Shown here one piece after another: positions 39,602 through 49,060 of a stretch of DNA of 64,000 nucleotides (position 1 is its first letter; every line of letters starts with the position of its first letter). Position numbers and translations under genes: made by a program. The DNA is taken from assembly GCF_020859565.1 (NCBI RefSeq), contig NZ_JAJHUO010000016.1:73269-137268 (forward strand). The letters run 5' to 3'. The DNA is from Saccharothrix luteola (GTDB lineage Bacteria > Actinomycetota > Actinomycetes > Mycobacteriales > Pseudonocardiaceae). The notes beneath the pieces were generated by a model. It saw nothing but the letters and a program-made list of their open reading frames with translations, was not told the origin of the DNA and made no database searches.

Positions 39602-40102
39602 GTGACCGCGACCAAGGCAGTGGGGCTGCACGGCGTCGACCTGTGGGCGTACGACGCGAGCTTGTCGCTGGTGCTCGCCCAGGCGGTGCGCCTCGTCGAG
39701 GAGTCCTCGCCCGACCGGCGGCCGGCGTGGTGGTCGGGTGTCGTGCGGAAGTTGCGCGTGCACGCGGTGATCACCGAGTTCCACCTCGACCTCGACCTCG
39801 GGCTGAGCGCCGGACAGCGGGAGGAACTGGCGCGGTTGTTCGACGAGGCGGCCGGACTGGTGCGGGAGCGTGGGGTGTTCACCGCCGACGAGGCGGCTGC
39901 GTGGCCGATCCTCGACGACACGCCGGTCACGTTCCGGGGCCGGGAACCGCAGCCGACGGCGCCCGCGGCGGAGTTGGGGCACGCGTTGGCGCAGTTGATC
40001 CGCGGCACGCTCCCACCACCACCTACCGGGACGCGGTGGTTCTACGGGTCGCCGGGCGGGCGGCGCACCATCGCCATGGGCGGCGAGCGGGAATCGCGGT
40101 GA
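39602..40102 (+). CDS. Hypothetical protein
   Basis: 166-aa protein starting at GTG 39602, 7 bp after the NACHT stop. Its core (HAVITEFHLDLDLGLSAGQREELARLFDEA) appears helical; the C-terminus is Gly/Arg-rich. Not recognised. Its spacing makes it a cotranscribed companion of the NACHT gene, and it ends overlapping the Nudix gene start. Confidence 0.65.
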   Translation: MTATKAVGLHGVDLWAYDASLSLVLAQAVRLVEESSPDRRPAWWSGVVRKLRVHAVITEFHLDLDLGLSAGQREELARLFDEAAGLVRERGVFTADEAAAWPILDDTPVTFRGREPQPTAPAAELGHALAQLIRGTLPPPPTGTRWFYGSPGGRRTIAMGGERESR

Positions 40103-40596
40103 ACCCTTCCCCGCGACCGCTCCCGATCCGCGACCGCGCGGGCAACGCGTTGGTGGGGTTCCGCACCGTCGTCGACGGGGAGTTGGAGTCCCTGGGTGAT
40201 CGGGACGTCGTCCCGGCTGCCCTGGTGGTGGTCGAGTACGCGGGCGCCGTGCTCATGGTGTTCGACGCTTGGCGCCGGGAGTGGGAGCTCCCGGGTGGCG
40301 GGCGCGAGCCGGGGGAGACGACGCGCCAGACCGCGGTCCGGGAACTGCGCGAGGAGACCGGCATCGGCGAGGTGGCGCTGGACGGTGTCGCGGTGGCCGA
40401 GTTCGACCTCGTCGCACCGGACCGCCATGAACTCCTCGCCATCTACCGGGTGCGGCTGCGGGCCGCGCCCCGGCTGCTGGTCAACGACGAAGCGCTCGAC
40501 TTCCTGTGGTGGCCGCCCGCCGACCCGGTCGTCGACGGCATGAGCCCGCTCGACGCCGAGATCGCCCGACGTGTCGCACGGCCCTCGACCGCGTGA
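40099..40596 (+). CDS. NUDIX hydrolase
   Basis: 165-aa Nudix enzyme. The Nudix box is complete: GGGREPGETT ... AVRELREETGIG. It hydrolyses a nucleoside diphosphate linked to another moiety; the substrate is not evident. GTG start overlaps the previous stop by 4 bp, so it is in the NACHT operon. Confidence 0.92.
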   Translation: MNPSPRPLPIRDRAGNALVGFRTVVDGELESLGDRDVVPAALVVVEYAGAVLMVFDAWRREWELPGGGREPGETTRQTAVRELREETGIGEVALDGVAVAEFDLVAPDRHELLAIYRVRLRAAPRLLVNDEALDFLWWPPADPVVDGMSPLDAEIARRVARPSTA

Positions 40597-40620
40597 GCCG
40601 GCCGCCCGTCAGCGCGGTCG
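40586..40620. terminator. Hairpin between convergent Nudix and MarR genes
   Basis: CGACCGCG (40586-40593) pairs with CGCGGTCG (40613-40620). It overlaps the ends of both coding regions. Confidence 0.4.
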
Positions 40621-41079
40621 GGTGGCGGCGGTGATCAGGGTGATCAGCTGACGGCGGAAGTGGTCGTAGTCGTCCACCGCGCCCAGCAGCGACTCGGACT
40701 CCTGCTCCTTGCGGCGGGCCGTGGCCAGGACGTCGCGGCCGGTCGGGGTGATCTCGACCAGGGTGCGGCGACGGTCGCGGGTGTCGGCGCCGCGGGTCAC
40801 GTGGCCGGAGCGGTTCAGCCGCTCGATGGTGCGGCTCATCGTCTGGTCGGTCACCCGGCACAGCGTCGCCAGCTCGCGCTGGGCGAGGGGCCCGTCGGCG
40901 AGGTGGTGCAGCGCGATCAGGCCCGCGTGGGTCAGGCCCAGCCCGTCGAGCACCTCGTCGAAGCGGCTCTCCACGACCCGCGCGGCCACCGACAGCAGCC
41001 GCCCGGTCGGCCAGGAGTCGACGTCGGCGCGCACCTGATCCGGTCGCCGCGACACCTCCCGCTCGTCTCCTCGGCCCAT
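40609..41079 (-). CDS. MarR family regulator
   Basis: 156-aa winged-helix regulator. GLTHAGLIALHHLADGPLAQRELA, VTDQTMSRTIERLNRSGHV and the wing DTRDRRRTLVEIT are typical. ATG at 41079 is chosen; an extension to 41109 is possible. It is divergent from the membrane protein gene at 41141, and two palindromes between them are likely its operators. Confidence 0.9.
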   Translation of the reverse strand: MGRGDEREVSRRPDQVRADVDSWPTGRLLSVAARVVESRFDEVLDGLGLTHAGLIALHHLADGPLAQRELATLCRVTDQTMSRTIERLNRSGHVTRGADTRDRRRTLVEITPTGRDVLATARRKEQESESLLGAVDDYDHFRRQLITLITAATRPR

Positions 41080-41115
41080 CGGACCATCTTCGCAGAGCAA
41101 CCGGGGCACGATCGT

Positions 41116-41156
41116 TCAGCCTGCTGAGTGTTTTGCCATAATGCTCAGCATGCTGA
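41116..41156. promoter_or_regulatory. Two MarR-type palindromes, one over the start codon
   Basis: TCAGCCTGCTGA (41116-41127) and the perfect palindrome TCAGCATGCTGA (41145-41156) have centres 29 bp apart. The second covers the start region of the membrane protein gene (ATG at 41141 and 41150). Repression by blocking early transcription is suggested. Confidence 0.6.
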
Positions 41157-42136
41157 ACGTTTTGCGGGGTCACAGCCGGCTGCTGCTCTGGGGCGTGGCG
41201 GGGAGCTTCGTGCTCACCGGCCTGGTGTGGCTGGTCGGCCAGGGCCTGCACGGCACGGTCCTGCTGCCCGACCGGGGTGCCTCTTGGTACTACTGGAAAC
41301 TGCCCGAGCCGACCTTCTGGACGCGCGCGTCGGCGTGGGCCGGGTACGCGGCGCACCAGCTGGTGTCCTGGGGCCTCATCTACTACGCGCAGACGCGGGT
41401 CCGCCGCTACACCACGGGCTTGCACCGGGTGAACGTCCTCGCGCTCGCGGCCAACGGCGGCTTCATCGCGCTGCACGCCGTGCAGACCCGGGTGTTCTAC
41501 GACGGCATCGCCCAGGACGTGTCGATCTTCAGCTCGCAGGGCTCGGTCGTGCTGCTGCTCGTGGCCGTGCTGCTGATGGAGAACAAGCGACGCGGCCTGT
41601 TCTTCGGCAGGCAGGCGCCGATCGCGGCCGACGTGGTGGCGTTCGTGCGGCGGTACCACGGCTACCTCTTCAGCTGGGCCGCGATCTACACGTTCTGGTA
41701 CCACCCCATGGAGTCCACCAGCGGTCACCTCATCGGGTTCTTCTACATGTTCCTCCTCCTGTTCCAGAGCAGCCTGATGTTCACCACCGCGCACACGAAC
41801 CGGTGGTGGACGCTCGGGCTGGAGCTGATGGTGGCGCTGCACGGCACGCTGGTCGCGGTGATGAACTCGGGCCCGAACGGGATCTGGCCCATGTTCCTGT
41901 TCGGGTTCGTCGGCGTCTTCGTGATCACCCAGCTGCACGGCGTCGGGCTGAGCCGGACGTCGCGGTGGTGGGTGGCCGGTGCGATCGGCGTGGCGGCCCT
42001 CGGCGTCTACGCGTGGCGCGGGTACGACCGGATCGACGAGGTCGTGCGCATCCCGGCCATCGAATACCTGCTGGTGGCCGTGCTCGCGCTGATGATCTGG
42101 GCGCCGCTGCGGCTGGTCCGGGCGACCCGCCGGTGA
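41141..42136 (+). CDS. Integral membrane protein
   Basis: 331-aa protein with about nine hydrophobic helices and conserved polar residues inside them (WYHPMESTSGH, TTAHTNRWW). No family I can name with certainty. ATG at 41141 or 41150. Regulated, by position, by the divergent MarR protein. Confidence 0.75.
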   Translation: MLSMLNVLRGHSRLLLWGVAGSFVLTGLVWLVGQGLHGTVLLPDRGASWYYWKLPEPTFWTRASAWAGYAAHQLVSWGLIYYAQTRVRRYTTGLHRVNVLALAANGGFIALHAVQTRVFYDGIAQDVSIFSSQGSVVLLLVAVLLMENKRRGLFFGRQAPIAADVVAFVRRYHGYLFSWAAIYTFWYHPMESTSGHLIGFFYMFLLLFQSSLMFTTAHTNRWWTLGLELMVALHGTLVAVMNSGPNGIWPMFLFGFVGVFVITQLHGVGLSRTSRWWVAGAIGVAALGVYAWRGYDRIDEVVRIPAIEYLLVAVLALMIWAPLRLVRATRR

Positions 42137-42204
42137 CCCGGGCTCAGGGCCGCACCCGCTTGGTCTCGTACGCCCGGATGGCGATCTGGACACCGGGACA
42201 GCGA

Positions 42205-42461
42205 GTACACGAGAACGACGACGAACCCCCGGCGTAGGGGGAAAAGGGCTTGCCGCCGAGGACCGACGCGAGGTCGACCACCATCAACCCGCCGAACCCG
42301 AGCCCCACCGCGGCGAGCGGGCGAACCCGCCGCCACAGCATCGCGAGCGCCAACGCCACACCGGCCACGACGCCGACGGGACGCCACACCACGTCGGCGC
42401 GAACGACGACCTCCGCCGGTGCCGTTCCCGCCACCCCCGCGACGAGCAACCAGTCGCGCAC
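42205..42461 (-). pseudogene. Remnant of a sensor histidine kinase N-terminus
   Basis: From GTG 42461 the minus strand reads VRDWLLVAGVAG, VVWRPVGVVAGVALALAMLWRR and PLAAVGLGFGGLMVVDLA, the membrane sensor part of actinomycete NarL-type histidine kinases. At a C5 run (42226-42230) the frame shifts, continuing as FVVVLVYSLSR, and similarity then ends. The kinase domain is absent. The rest of 42137-42677 holds nothing else recognised. Confidence 0.6.
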
Positions 42462-42677
42462 GAGAACCGGCGGACCCCGGCCGTCAGGCTCCGTCCGCGG
42501 CCAACCGGGCGTTCTCCTCACCGGCCACGGAGTAGGGCCGCGGACGAGACGGCGGATCGACCGAAAGGGCAGGTCCGGGCCTGGCCGATCGGTCAGGGCG
42601 ACACTGGCCGAGATCCCGGTGCGCCACGTCCCCGCCGCGATGACACTGGACCTCCTCGCCAATCAAGGAGCGGATCC

Positions 42678-43118
42678 GTGACGACGCCAAGGCAGTACCG
42701 GGACACGCCCGTCGACGTGAAGCTCGTGCTCTGCGCCCTGTGGGTCACGATGCTCTTCGTGTTCGCCTACGTCGACATCTTCGGGCTCTTCCGCGCCGAT
42801 GTCCTCGACGCCGCGCTCGACGGCAAGATCGCGAACACGGCGTTCGCGGTCGACCAGGTGTTCCTGACCACCACCCTGATCTACATCCTGCCGTCGATCC
42901 TGATGGTGGTCCTGACCCTCCTCCTCGCACCCCGGGTCGACCGGATCGTCAACATCGTCGTCAGCTTCCTCTACCTGATCACCATCGTCGTGTCGTGCAT
43001 CGGCGAGACGTGGGTCTACTACCTCCTCGGCAGCCTCGTCGAGGTGGTGCTCCTCGTCGTCATCGCCCGCACCGCCTGGAGGTGGCCGTCGCCGACGGTC
43101 GCACCCTCGCTGTCATGA
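42678..43118 (+). CDS. DUF6326-like membrane protein
   Basis: 146-aa protein with four hydrophobic helices. The opening DVKLVLCALWVTMLFVFAYVDIFGLF is typical of the DUF6326 family. Function unknown. GTG start with AAGGAG upstream. Confidence 0.75.
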   Translation: MTTPRQYRDTPVDVKLVLCALWVTMLFVFAYVDIFGLFRADVLDAALDGKIANTAFAVDQVFLTTTLIYILPSILMVVLTLLLAPRVDRIVNIVVSFLYLITIVVSCIGETWVYYLLGSLVEVVLLVVIARTAWRWPSPTVAPSLS

Positions 43119-43214
43119 CCAACCGAGGCCGCACCCTCCTGCCGCAGAGCGGCTACCGCACGTTCGTGACGTGTTGGTGCGCCGGGAATGCCACGCACGA
43201 GTAGAACTGCAAGC

Positions 43215-43505
43215 TGGAGCCGCGACCGATCACCAGCATCGTCGGTTCGTCGGCAGGTAGCCGTCGTCCTCGTGGTCGAGCGGGCACCAGAGCACCTGCA
43301 GCAGGTCGGCGCAGTCCGGGCGGGGGAGACCGGGGACGTCCCGCGCGTACGGCTGGGCCACGCCCGCGCCAGGATCCGCCACAGCAGTGGGCCGCCGATC
43401 GAGCTGTCCGCGAGGTCGGTTCGCCGGGCCGGGGGTGCAGCCGCACGGCGGTGCGCGCCGGCGGCGCCAGGCGGGGCAGGTGTGCCGCGACGTCGACCGG
43501 GCGCG
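43215..43505 (-). pseudogene. Decayed DUF1963-like gene
   Basis: Three minus-strand frames together read like a DUF1963 (YwqG-type) protein: RLHPRPGEP, then LADSSIGGPLLW, then YARDVPGLPRPDCADLLQVLWCPLDHE and DDGYLPT. At least two frameshifts or deletions separate them. Remaining parts of 43119-43747 hold no gene I can see. Confidence 0.6.
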
Positions 43506-43747
43506 GCGCAGTGGTGCGGACCACGGCGGGCATGCTGTTCCGGGCTGTCCGGCGGGGGTGACGGCGGTCGGAAAATGCGTTCACGGTCCGGTCGGACGGC
43601 TGGTAGCGTCGGGGGGAATCGCTGACCGTGGAGGAAGCCATGGCTGCCCGGAGCCTCACGCCGGGCCACCGCACCGAGGCCGGTTGACGGCCCGGGTCGC
43701 CCGGTGACATCGCCTGTGAACGCCGATGCACCGCGAGGAGTTCCTCC

Positions 43748-44503
43748 ATGTCCGAAACACCTTCGTCCACCTGGTACGTGGACTTCTTCACCGAATTGCC
43801 CAACGAGTTCTGGCGGCGCGCCGTGCCGCCGGAGGTCACCGTCGAAGAGATCGACTTCGTCGAGCAACGCCTCGGTCTCGCGCCCCGCTCGCTGATCCTG
43901 GACGTGCCGTGCGGCAGCGGGCGGCACAGCGTGGAGCTCGCCCGGCGCGGGCACCGCGTGACCGGTGTCGACCTGTCCGCCGAAGCGATCGGGCACGCCC
44001 GGCGCGCCGCCGACGGCCTCGACGTCGAATTCGTCCGCGCCGACATGCGGGAGATCCCGCGGGACAACGGGTTCGACGCCGTGCTCTGCCTCGGCAACAG
44101 CTTCGGCTACCTCGAGCTCGACGGCCTGCGGGAGTTCGCCGCCGCGCTGGGCGGCGCCGTCCGGCCCGGCGGCGGCCTGGTCGTCGACTTCGGCTCGGCC
44201 GCCGAGTCGGTCCTGCCCGGCTACCGGGCCGAGCCGCGGACCATGCGGACCGGCGACATCACCGTCCTCGCGACCAGCGAGTACGACGTCGCCGGGAGCC
44301 GGGTGTTCAGCCGCTACCGGTTCACCCGCGGCGAGGAGCAGCTCGACGTGACCGCGATCCACCACGTGTACACGGTGGCGCAGATCGTCGACCTGCTGTC
44401 CGGCCACGGGTTCACCGACGTCGAGCTGTTCGGCGGCCCGGGCGGCGAACCCTACGGGATCGGCAGCGGGCGGCTCCTGCTCGTCGCGCGCCGATCGTCC
44501 TGA
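43748..44503 (+). CDS. Class I SAM-dependent methyltransferase
   Basis: 251-aa Rossmann-fold methyltransferase. Motif I is ILDVPCGSGRHSVELA, motif II VTGVDLSAEAI, then FVRADMREIP and FDAVLCLGNSFGYL. The substrate is unknown. ATG at 43748 follows a GAGGAG site. A strong hairpin follows the gene. Confidence 0.9.
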   Translation: MSETPSSTWYVDFFTELPNEFWRRAVPPEVTVEEIDFVEQRLGLAPRSLILDVPCGSGRHSVELARRGHRVTGVDLSAEAIGHARRAADGLDVEFVRADMREIPRDNGFDAVLCLGNSFGYLELDGLREFAAALGGAVRPGGGLVVDFGSAAESVLPGYRAEPRTMRTGDITVLATSEYDVAGSRVFSRYRFTRGEEQLDVTAIHHVYTVAQIVDLLSGHGFTDVELFGGPGGEPYGIGSGRLLLVARRSS

Positions 44504-44509
44504 GTGGAC

Positions 44510-44543
44510 ACTCCGGCCGGAGCCGCCGCGCTCCGGCCGGAGT
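44510..44543. terminator. Strong hairpin between convergent genes
   Basis: ACTCCGGCCGGAG (44510-44522) and CTCCGGCCGGAGT (44531-44543) form a perfect 13-bp stem with an 8-nt loop. It lies between the methyltransferase and the STAND gene. Confidence 0.75.
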
Positions 44544-44560
44544 CGCACCGGAACACCCGC

Positions 44561-47500
44561 TCAGGCCGTCCACCACGAGTCCACGTCCAGCACGCTGTGC
44601 GCGGTCCGTTCGAGCACCCCGTCGCGGAGCCGGCCGAGGAACGGGATCGCCGCCGTCAGCACCGAGAAGAACACGTACCTGTTCCAGTCGAGGGACAGGC
44701 GCAGCGCGTCGCGCAGCACGGCGAGCGCCGCGTCGTCCGCCCAACCCGGATAGCCGGTGACGGCGGCGAGAGCCCTGGCCTTGTCCGCGTTCGACTGGCC
44801 GATCGAGGTCAGGCGCCGGCCTGTGCCGGACGGCGTGCCGATCGCCGACGCCGTGCGGTGCGCCGTCTCCGCGAGTTCCCGGGCCCACTGCCTCCTCGCC
44901 GGCACGCCGTGTGCGTGAGTGGCCAGTGTCGTCAGCACGACCGCCAGCGTCTCGTCGCTCGGCAGGCCGTCACCCTCGTCCCAGTACTCCACCCGGTACG
45001 GCTGCGGATCGCGGATGACGGCCAGGGCGGTCTCGAAGCGGCCCGCGCGCGCCAGCCGCGTGACGACCGCGTCGAGGACCGCACCCCGGCGAAGGTCTTC
45101 GTACCCCGCGATCGCATGGGGGTCCGTGCCGTCCGGGGCGTCGACGAGCGCTTCGAGAGCCGCTGAGAACCTGTGGTCGTTCCGCTCCGCGCGGCGGCGC
45201 AGCGCGGTCGGCAGGTTCACGGCCAGTTCGGTCAACCCGCCGTGGGCGAGCAGGTCGGCCACCCGCTCGCCCAGGGTCTCCGCACCTTCGCCGAGCAGGT
45301 TGAGCGCGGCGCCCACGTCGCCGCCTTCGAGCAACCCGACGACGGCCGGGGCACGGCCGTCCCGGTAGGCGAGCCGGTCGGCGACGGCCAGCGCGGCGTC
45401 GACTCGCCCGGACCCGGCCAGGGCGCGCACAACGGCGTCGAAGAAGACGCGGCGATCGCGTTCCACGCCCTGCGCCGGCAGGACGGACAGCGAGTGCAGC
45501 GCGACCGCTCGCGCGAGCTCCGGGCGCCCTTCGGCCAGCTGGCCCCGCACCACGTAGGCCAGCGCGGTGGCGCGCACCCGCAGCAGCTTGTCGAACTCCG
45601 GCAGGACCCGGCGCAGCTCGTGATCGTCGCGGGCGACGATCGCACGCCGGACGAGCGGGTACGGCGACGACTCCACGCGCCGGCGCAGCACCTCCACCAC
45701 CTCGTCGGCGGTGGACGCGAGGGCCAGGTCCGAGTCGAACGTCGGCCGGTCGAGCAGGTCTGCGGCCATCTCGGCGGTCGGCGGGCCGTCGACCAGCCCG
45801 AGGACGTCCGCGAGCCGGGCGAACGTCGACCCGCGCGTGATCGAGCGCTCCGGTATCGCCTCGGCGACCTCGATCGCCTCCGCCCCGAAGCCGGCCCTGG
45901 CCAGGATGACCGCGACGTCCCCGCGCGCGGCCTCCAAGTGGCCGAGCGCACCCAGCGCGGCCTCCCTGGCGTCCACGGGGGACCGCACGGCCAGCGCGCT
46001 CGCGATCGTCAGCAGCACCTGGACCTTCCCCTGGTCGGAGGTGAGTCCGCTGAGCAGGTCCCGCGCCCGTTCGACCGCGCCCGCGTGCACGTGCGAGATC
46101 GCGATCGCGGCCCGGACCACCTCGGCCGACTCGCCGTCCGCGCACAGGTCGAGCAGCTCACCGTCGACCCCGGCGAGGACCGCCTGGTGGGCGAGGACGA
46201 CGGCGGCATCGCGTCGCGGCGTCGCGACGGCCCACCCGGAGAACTCGTCCCAGTCGATGTCGAACCACCAAGCGATCTCCGGCCACTCGCGGTGCCGGCG
46301 GCTCTCGGTCATGCGGCTGAGCCCGGCGAGGACGCGCGGGCCGTGCTCCGGCTCGCCCATCCTGACCCGTGCCGCCGCGACGCCGACCCGGTCCTCGTCC
46401 CACGGGTGCTCACGTCCGGCCAGCAGGAGGCTCGCCTTGTCGACGAGCCCGCGCGCGGCATCGGTCCGACCCCGGTCGGCGACGGCGATGGCCAGCTTCG
46501 CCACGGTGAGCGGCAGGTTGTCAGGGTGCCAACCGGTGATCCGGTCGTCGATCCCGTCGGCGACCGCCAACGCTCGGTCGACCTGCCCGGCCTCGGCCAG
46601 CGCGAGGGCCAGCAGCGCGTGGGCGATCGCGACGTCCGCGCGGTCGGTGAAGCCCCGCGCGATCGTGAGGCCCAACTGCGCGGCGCCGTTGCGCACGAGG
46701 GCGGGCGCGATCCGCTTGAACGCCAGGGCGACCGGCCGCCCTCGCGCCCAGATCCTGATCACCTCGCACCCATCCGCCACCGCGCCCGCCGAGAACAGCT
46801 CCAGCGCCAACTCCTCCAGGCACGACGACTGGTGCCGGTCGCCCGCCGCGCGCGCCGCGCCGACCGCGGCGCCGACCGCTTGGCGGCACCGCTCGGGCTC
46901 GCCCGCCCGCCACAGCGCGACCGCGATCGACTGGAACGCCCGGCACCGGTCGATCGGCCGTTCGGCCAACGCGGCATGTGCCTCGGCCCGCGCCGTCTCA
47001 CCCGCGGCGACGAGGGCCGCCAGCAGTGATCCGGGGACGTCGTCGGCCATGCCCTTGACGTTCACGGCGGCCAGGGCCGTGCGGATCTCGGCCACGACGT
47101 CCGGCGGCGACCTCCGCACCAGGATGTCGAGGACGGCGCTGACGTCCGCCCGCACGCCCCGCGGCGACAGCGTCCTGGCCACCATCAGCTCCAGCCGCCG
47201 CCTGCCGACCAGCCGCGCGGCCAGCTCGAAGTCGTTCGCCCGGTCGACGTGGGCGATCACGGTGGTCAGCGCGTAGTCGGGCGTGTCGTCGGGCCACCCG
47301 GCCTCGGCGTAACCCCGGCACCAGTCGAGCAGGCGCCGGTCGGCCGCGCGCCGCTGCGCCGCCGTCAACCGGGTGGCCAGCACCACGGCGAACTCCTCGT
47401 GCATCAGCTCGTGCCGCGGCGACCCGATCAGGAACCGGCGCACCGGCGCGAGCGCCCGCCGGATCCGGTGGGCCGGCGCGCCGAGGGCCTCGGCGATCTC

Positions 47501-49060
47501 GACCTCGGTCAGGCCGCGGGCCGCCGCGAGCAGCAGGGCGAGCGCGTCCCAGGTCGTGTCGTCCTCGGCGTCGACCTCCAGCAGGTCGAGCTGCCAGCGG
47601 AAGTACCCGGCCACGTCCGAGGGCCGTTCCCGTCGGTAGGCGGCGAGGGCCGCCTCGCCGCGCCCCGCCACGTCCTGGGCGGTGAACCGGGCGAGCAGCG
47701 GTTCGCCCCGGGTCACCTCGTGCACGGCCGCCCCGAACGACGCGGGCTCGGCGGAACCGAAGACGTGGAGCAGTTCGACGACCTCGGCCACGGACAGCGG
47801 CGGCAGCGCCACGAGGGGCGCGCGGTGCAGCGGGTGGTGCGGCGGCACCAGCGACCGGGCCCGCGGACTCGGCCGGGAGGTCACGACCACGTGCGTGAAG
47901 TCGGGCACGTGCGCGGGCAGGAGCTCCGCGACACCCGGGCGGTCCGGCGAGGCTTCGTCCAGGCCGTCGACGACGAGCAGCAGCGGCCGGTCCGGCCCCG
48001 CGTTCGCCGCGGCCTCCTGCCACAGCTCGTCGAGCCGGCGGGCGCCGTCGTCCGACCGGTCCAGCAGCGCCGCCAGCTGACCGGTGAGCCCGGCGACGAA
48101 CGCGGCCGGCGTGTGGTCACCGAGGTCGCGGCGCAGCGAGAACCCGACGAGGTCGGGCGCGGGACCGTCCCACGCGTCGGTGGCGTGCCGCCGCCACAGA
48201 TCCGCGACCAGCGTCGTCTTGCCGAAACCGGCCGGCGCTTCGACGAGGGCGTAACCGCCTTCCCGCGCCCCGCTGAACGCCATCAGCCGACGTACCTGGC
48301 TCTCCCGCCCCACGACCGTGGACGTGTGCTCGACGATCGCCGCGCTCAGCTCGTACCGGAACGCCGCCCGTGCGCCCCGGCGTCCACCGGAGGGCGGTGG
48401 CGGCGCCGTGACCGACTCGGCGACGGGGCTCGATCCGCCGTGCGCTTCGACGAGGCGGCGGAACCCGGGATCGCGCACCACAGCGTCCAGGCGTGCCGCG
48501 TGCAGCCGCCGGTTGCCAAAGTCGACGTCGTCCAGCACGACCACGCCCACCAGCAGACCGGCGCAGAAGACGGCGGCGCCGGACACACCGGCCCAGGCCC
48601 GCCGCCCCGGCTGCGGCGCCGCGTCCTGGTCGAGGACGTTGCTGCCGTGCGGCCCCGTCGACAGGGGGTTGAGCACGCCGGCCAGCTGCTCGACACCGGC
48701 GCCCGCCTCGCCGTAGTCGGCGAACCCCGGGAACCCGATACCCGAGTAGCGAACCTGCTCGATGCCGTCGGCGACGCCCCACCGCACGGCGTCGCCGATG
48801 TCCCCGTCCTCGGGCGGCTCCAGCTCCAGCAGCGCCACGTCCAACTCGGGATGGCTCCACACCAGCCGGGCGTCGCGCGGTCGTCGTTCCCGGTTCGGGT
48901 GACCGAGCCGGACCACGACGCGTGGCCAGGCGCCGTCACCCGCGCTGACGACGTGCCTGGCGGTCAGCACCAGCCGCCTGCCGATCAGGTAACCCGAGCC
49001 GGTGCTGCGCGCCACCGCCTCCGTGCCCGCGCGGACGTCGGCGAGCCTGCGCTGGTCCAT
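44561..49060 (-). CDS. Trypsin-STAND-repeat conflict protein
   Basis: 1499-aa protein. Domain order: trypsin-like serine protease (about 15-205) with the full triad His36 (LTARHVV), Asp74 (LDVALL) and Ser160 (AGVSGAAVF); STAND NTPase with P-loop EAPAGFGKTTL (about 274-284) and Walker B LLLVVDGLDEAS; and a long C-terminal array of helical TPR-like repeats (about 600-1499). This design matches the NLR-like bacterial conflict systems, where repeats sense an invader, the NTPase oligomerises and the effector acts; here the protease is the likely effector. ATG overlaps the trypco2 gene stop by one base. Confidence 0.9.
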   Translation of the reverse strand: MDQRRLADVRAGTEAVARSTGSGYLIGRRLVLTARHVVSAGDGAWPRVVVRLGHPNRERRPRDARLVWSHPELDVALLELEPPEDGDIGDAVRWGVADGIEQVRYSGIGFPGFADYGEAGAGVEQLAGVLNPLSTGPHGSNVLDQDAAPQPGRRAWAGVSGAAVFCAGLLVGVVVLDDVDFGNRRLHAARLDAVVRDPGFRRLVEAHGGSSPVAESVTAPPPPSGGRRGARAAFRYELSAAIVEHTSTVVGRESQVRRLMAFSGAREGGYALVEAPAGFGKTTLVADLWRRHATDAWDGPAPDLVGFSLRRDLGDHTPAAFVAGLTGQLAALLDRSDDGARRLDELWQEAAANAGPDRPLLLVVDGLDEASPDRPGVAELLPAHVPDFTHVVVTSRPSPRARSLVPPHHPLHRAPLVALPPLSVAEVVELLHVFGSAEPASFGAAVHEVTRGEPLLARFTAQDVAGRGEAALAAYRRERPSDVAGYFRWQLDLLEVDAEDDTTWDALALLLAAARGLTEVEIAEALGAPAHRIRRALAPVRRFLIGSPRHELMHEEFAVVLATRLTAAQRRAADRRLLDWCRGYAEAGWPDDTPDYALTTVIAHVDRANDFELAARLVGRRRLELMVARTLSPRGVRADVSAVLDILVRRSPPDVVAEIRTALAAVNVKGMADDVPGSLLAALVAAGETARAEAHAALAERPIDRCRAFQSIAVALWRAGEPERCRQAVGAAVGAARAAGDRHQSSCLEELALELFSAGAVADGCEVIRIWARGRPVALAFKRIAPALVRNGAAQLGLTIARGFTDRADVAIAHALLALALAEAGQVDRALAVADGIDDRITGWHPDNLPLTVAKLAIAVADRGRTDAARGLVDKASLLLAGREHPWDEDRVGVAAARVRMGEPEHGPRVLAGLSRMTESRRHREWPEIAWWFDIDWDEFSGWAVATPRRDAAVVLAHQAVLAGVDGELLDLCADGESAEVVRAAIAISHVHAGAVERARDLLSGLTSDQGKVQVLLTIASALAVRSPVDAREAALGALGHLEAARGDVAVILARAGFGAEAIEVAEAIPERSITRGSTFARLADVLGLVDGPPTAEMAADLLDRPTFDSDLALASTADEVVEVLRRRVESSPYPLVRRAIVARDDHELRRVLPEFDKLLRVRATALAYVVRGQLAEGRPELARAVALHSLSVLPAQGVERDRRVFFDAVVRALAGSGRVDAALAVADRLAYRDGRAPAVVGLLEGGDVGAALNLLGEGAETLGERVADLLAHGGLTELAVNLPTALRRRAERNDHRFSAALEALVDAPDGTDPHAIAGYEDLRRGAVLDAVVTRLARAGRFETALAVIRDPQPYRVEYWDEGDGLPSDETLAVVLTTLATHAHGVPARRQWARELAETAHRTASAIGTPSGTGRRLTSIGQSNADKARALAAVTGYPGWADDAALAVLRDALRLSLDWNRYVFFSVLTAAIPFLGRLRDGVLERTAHSVLDVDSWWTA

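Noticed and set aside
36679..40008. Minus-strand 1109-aa frame opposite the NACHT gene
   Set aside because: Pro/Arg/His-rich antisense reading with no domain; the plus strand has Walker motifs.
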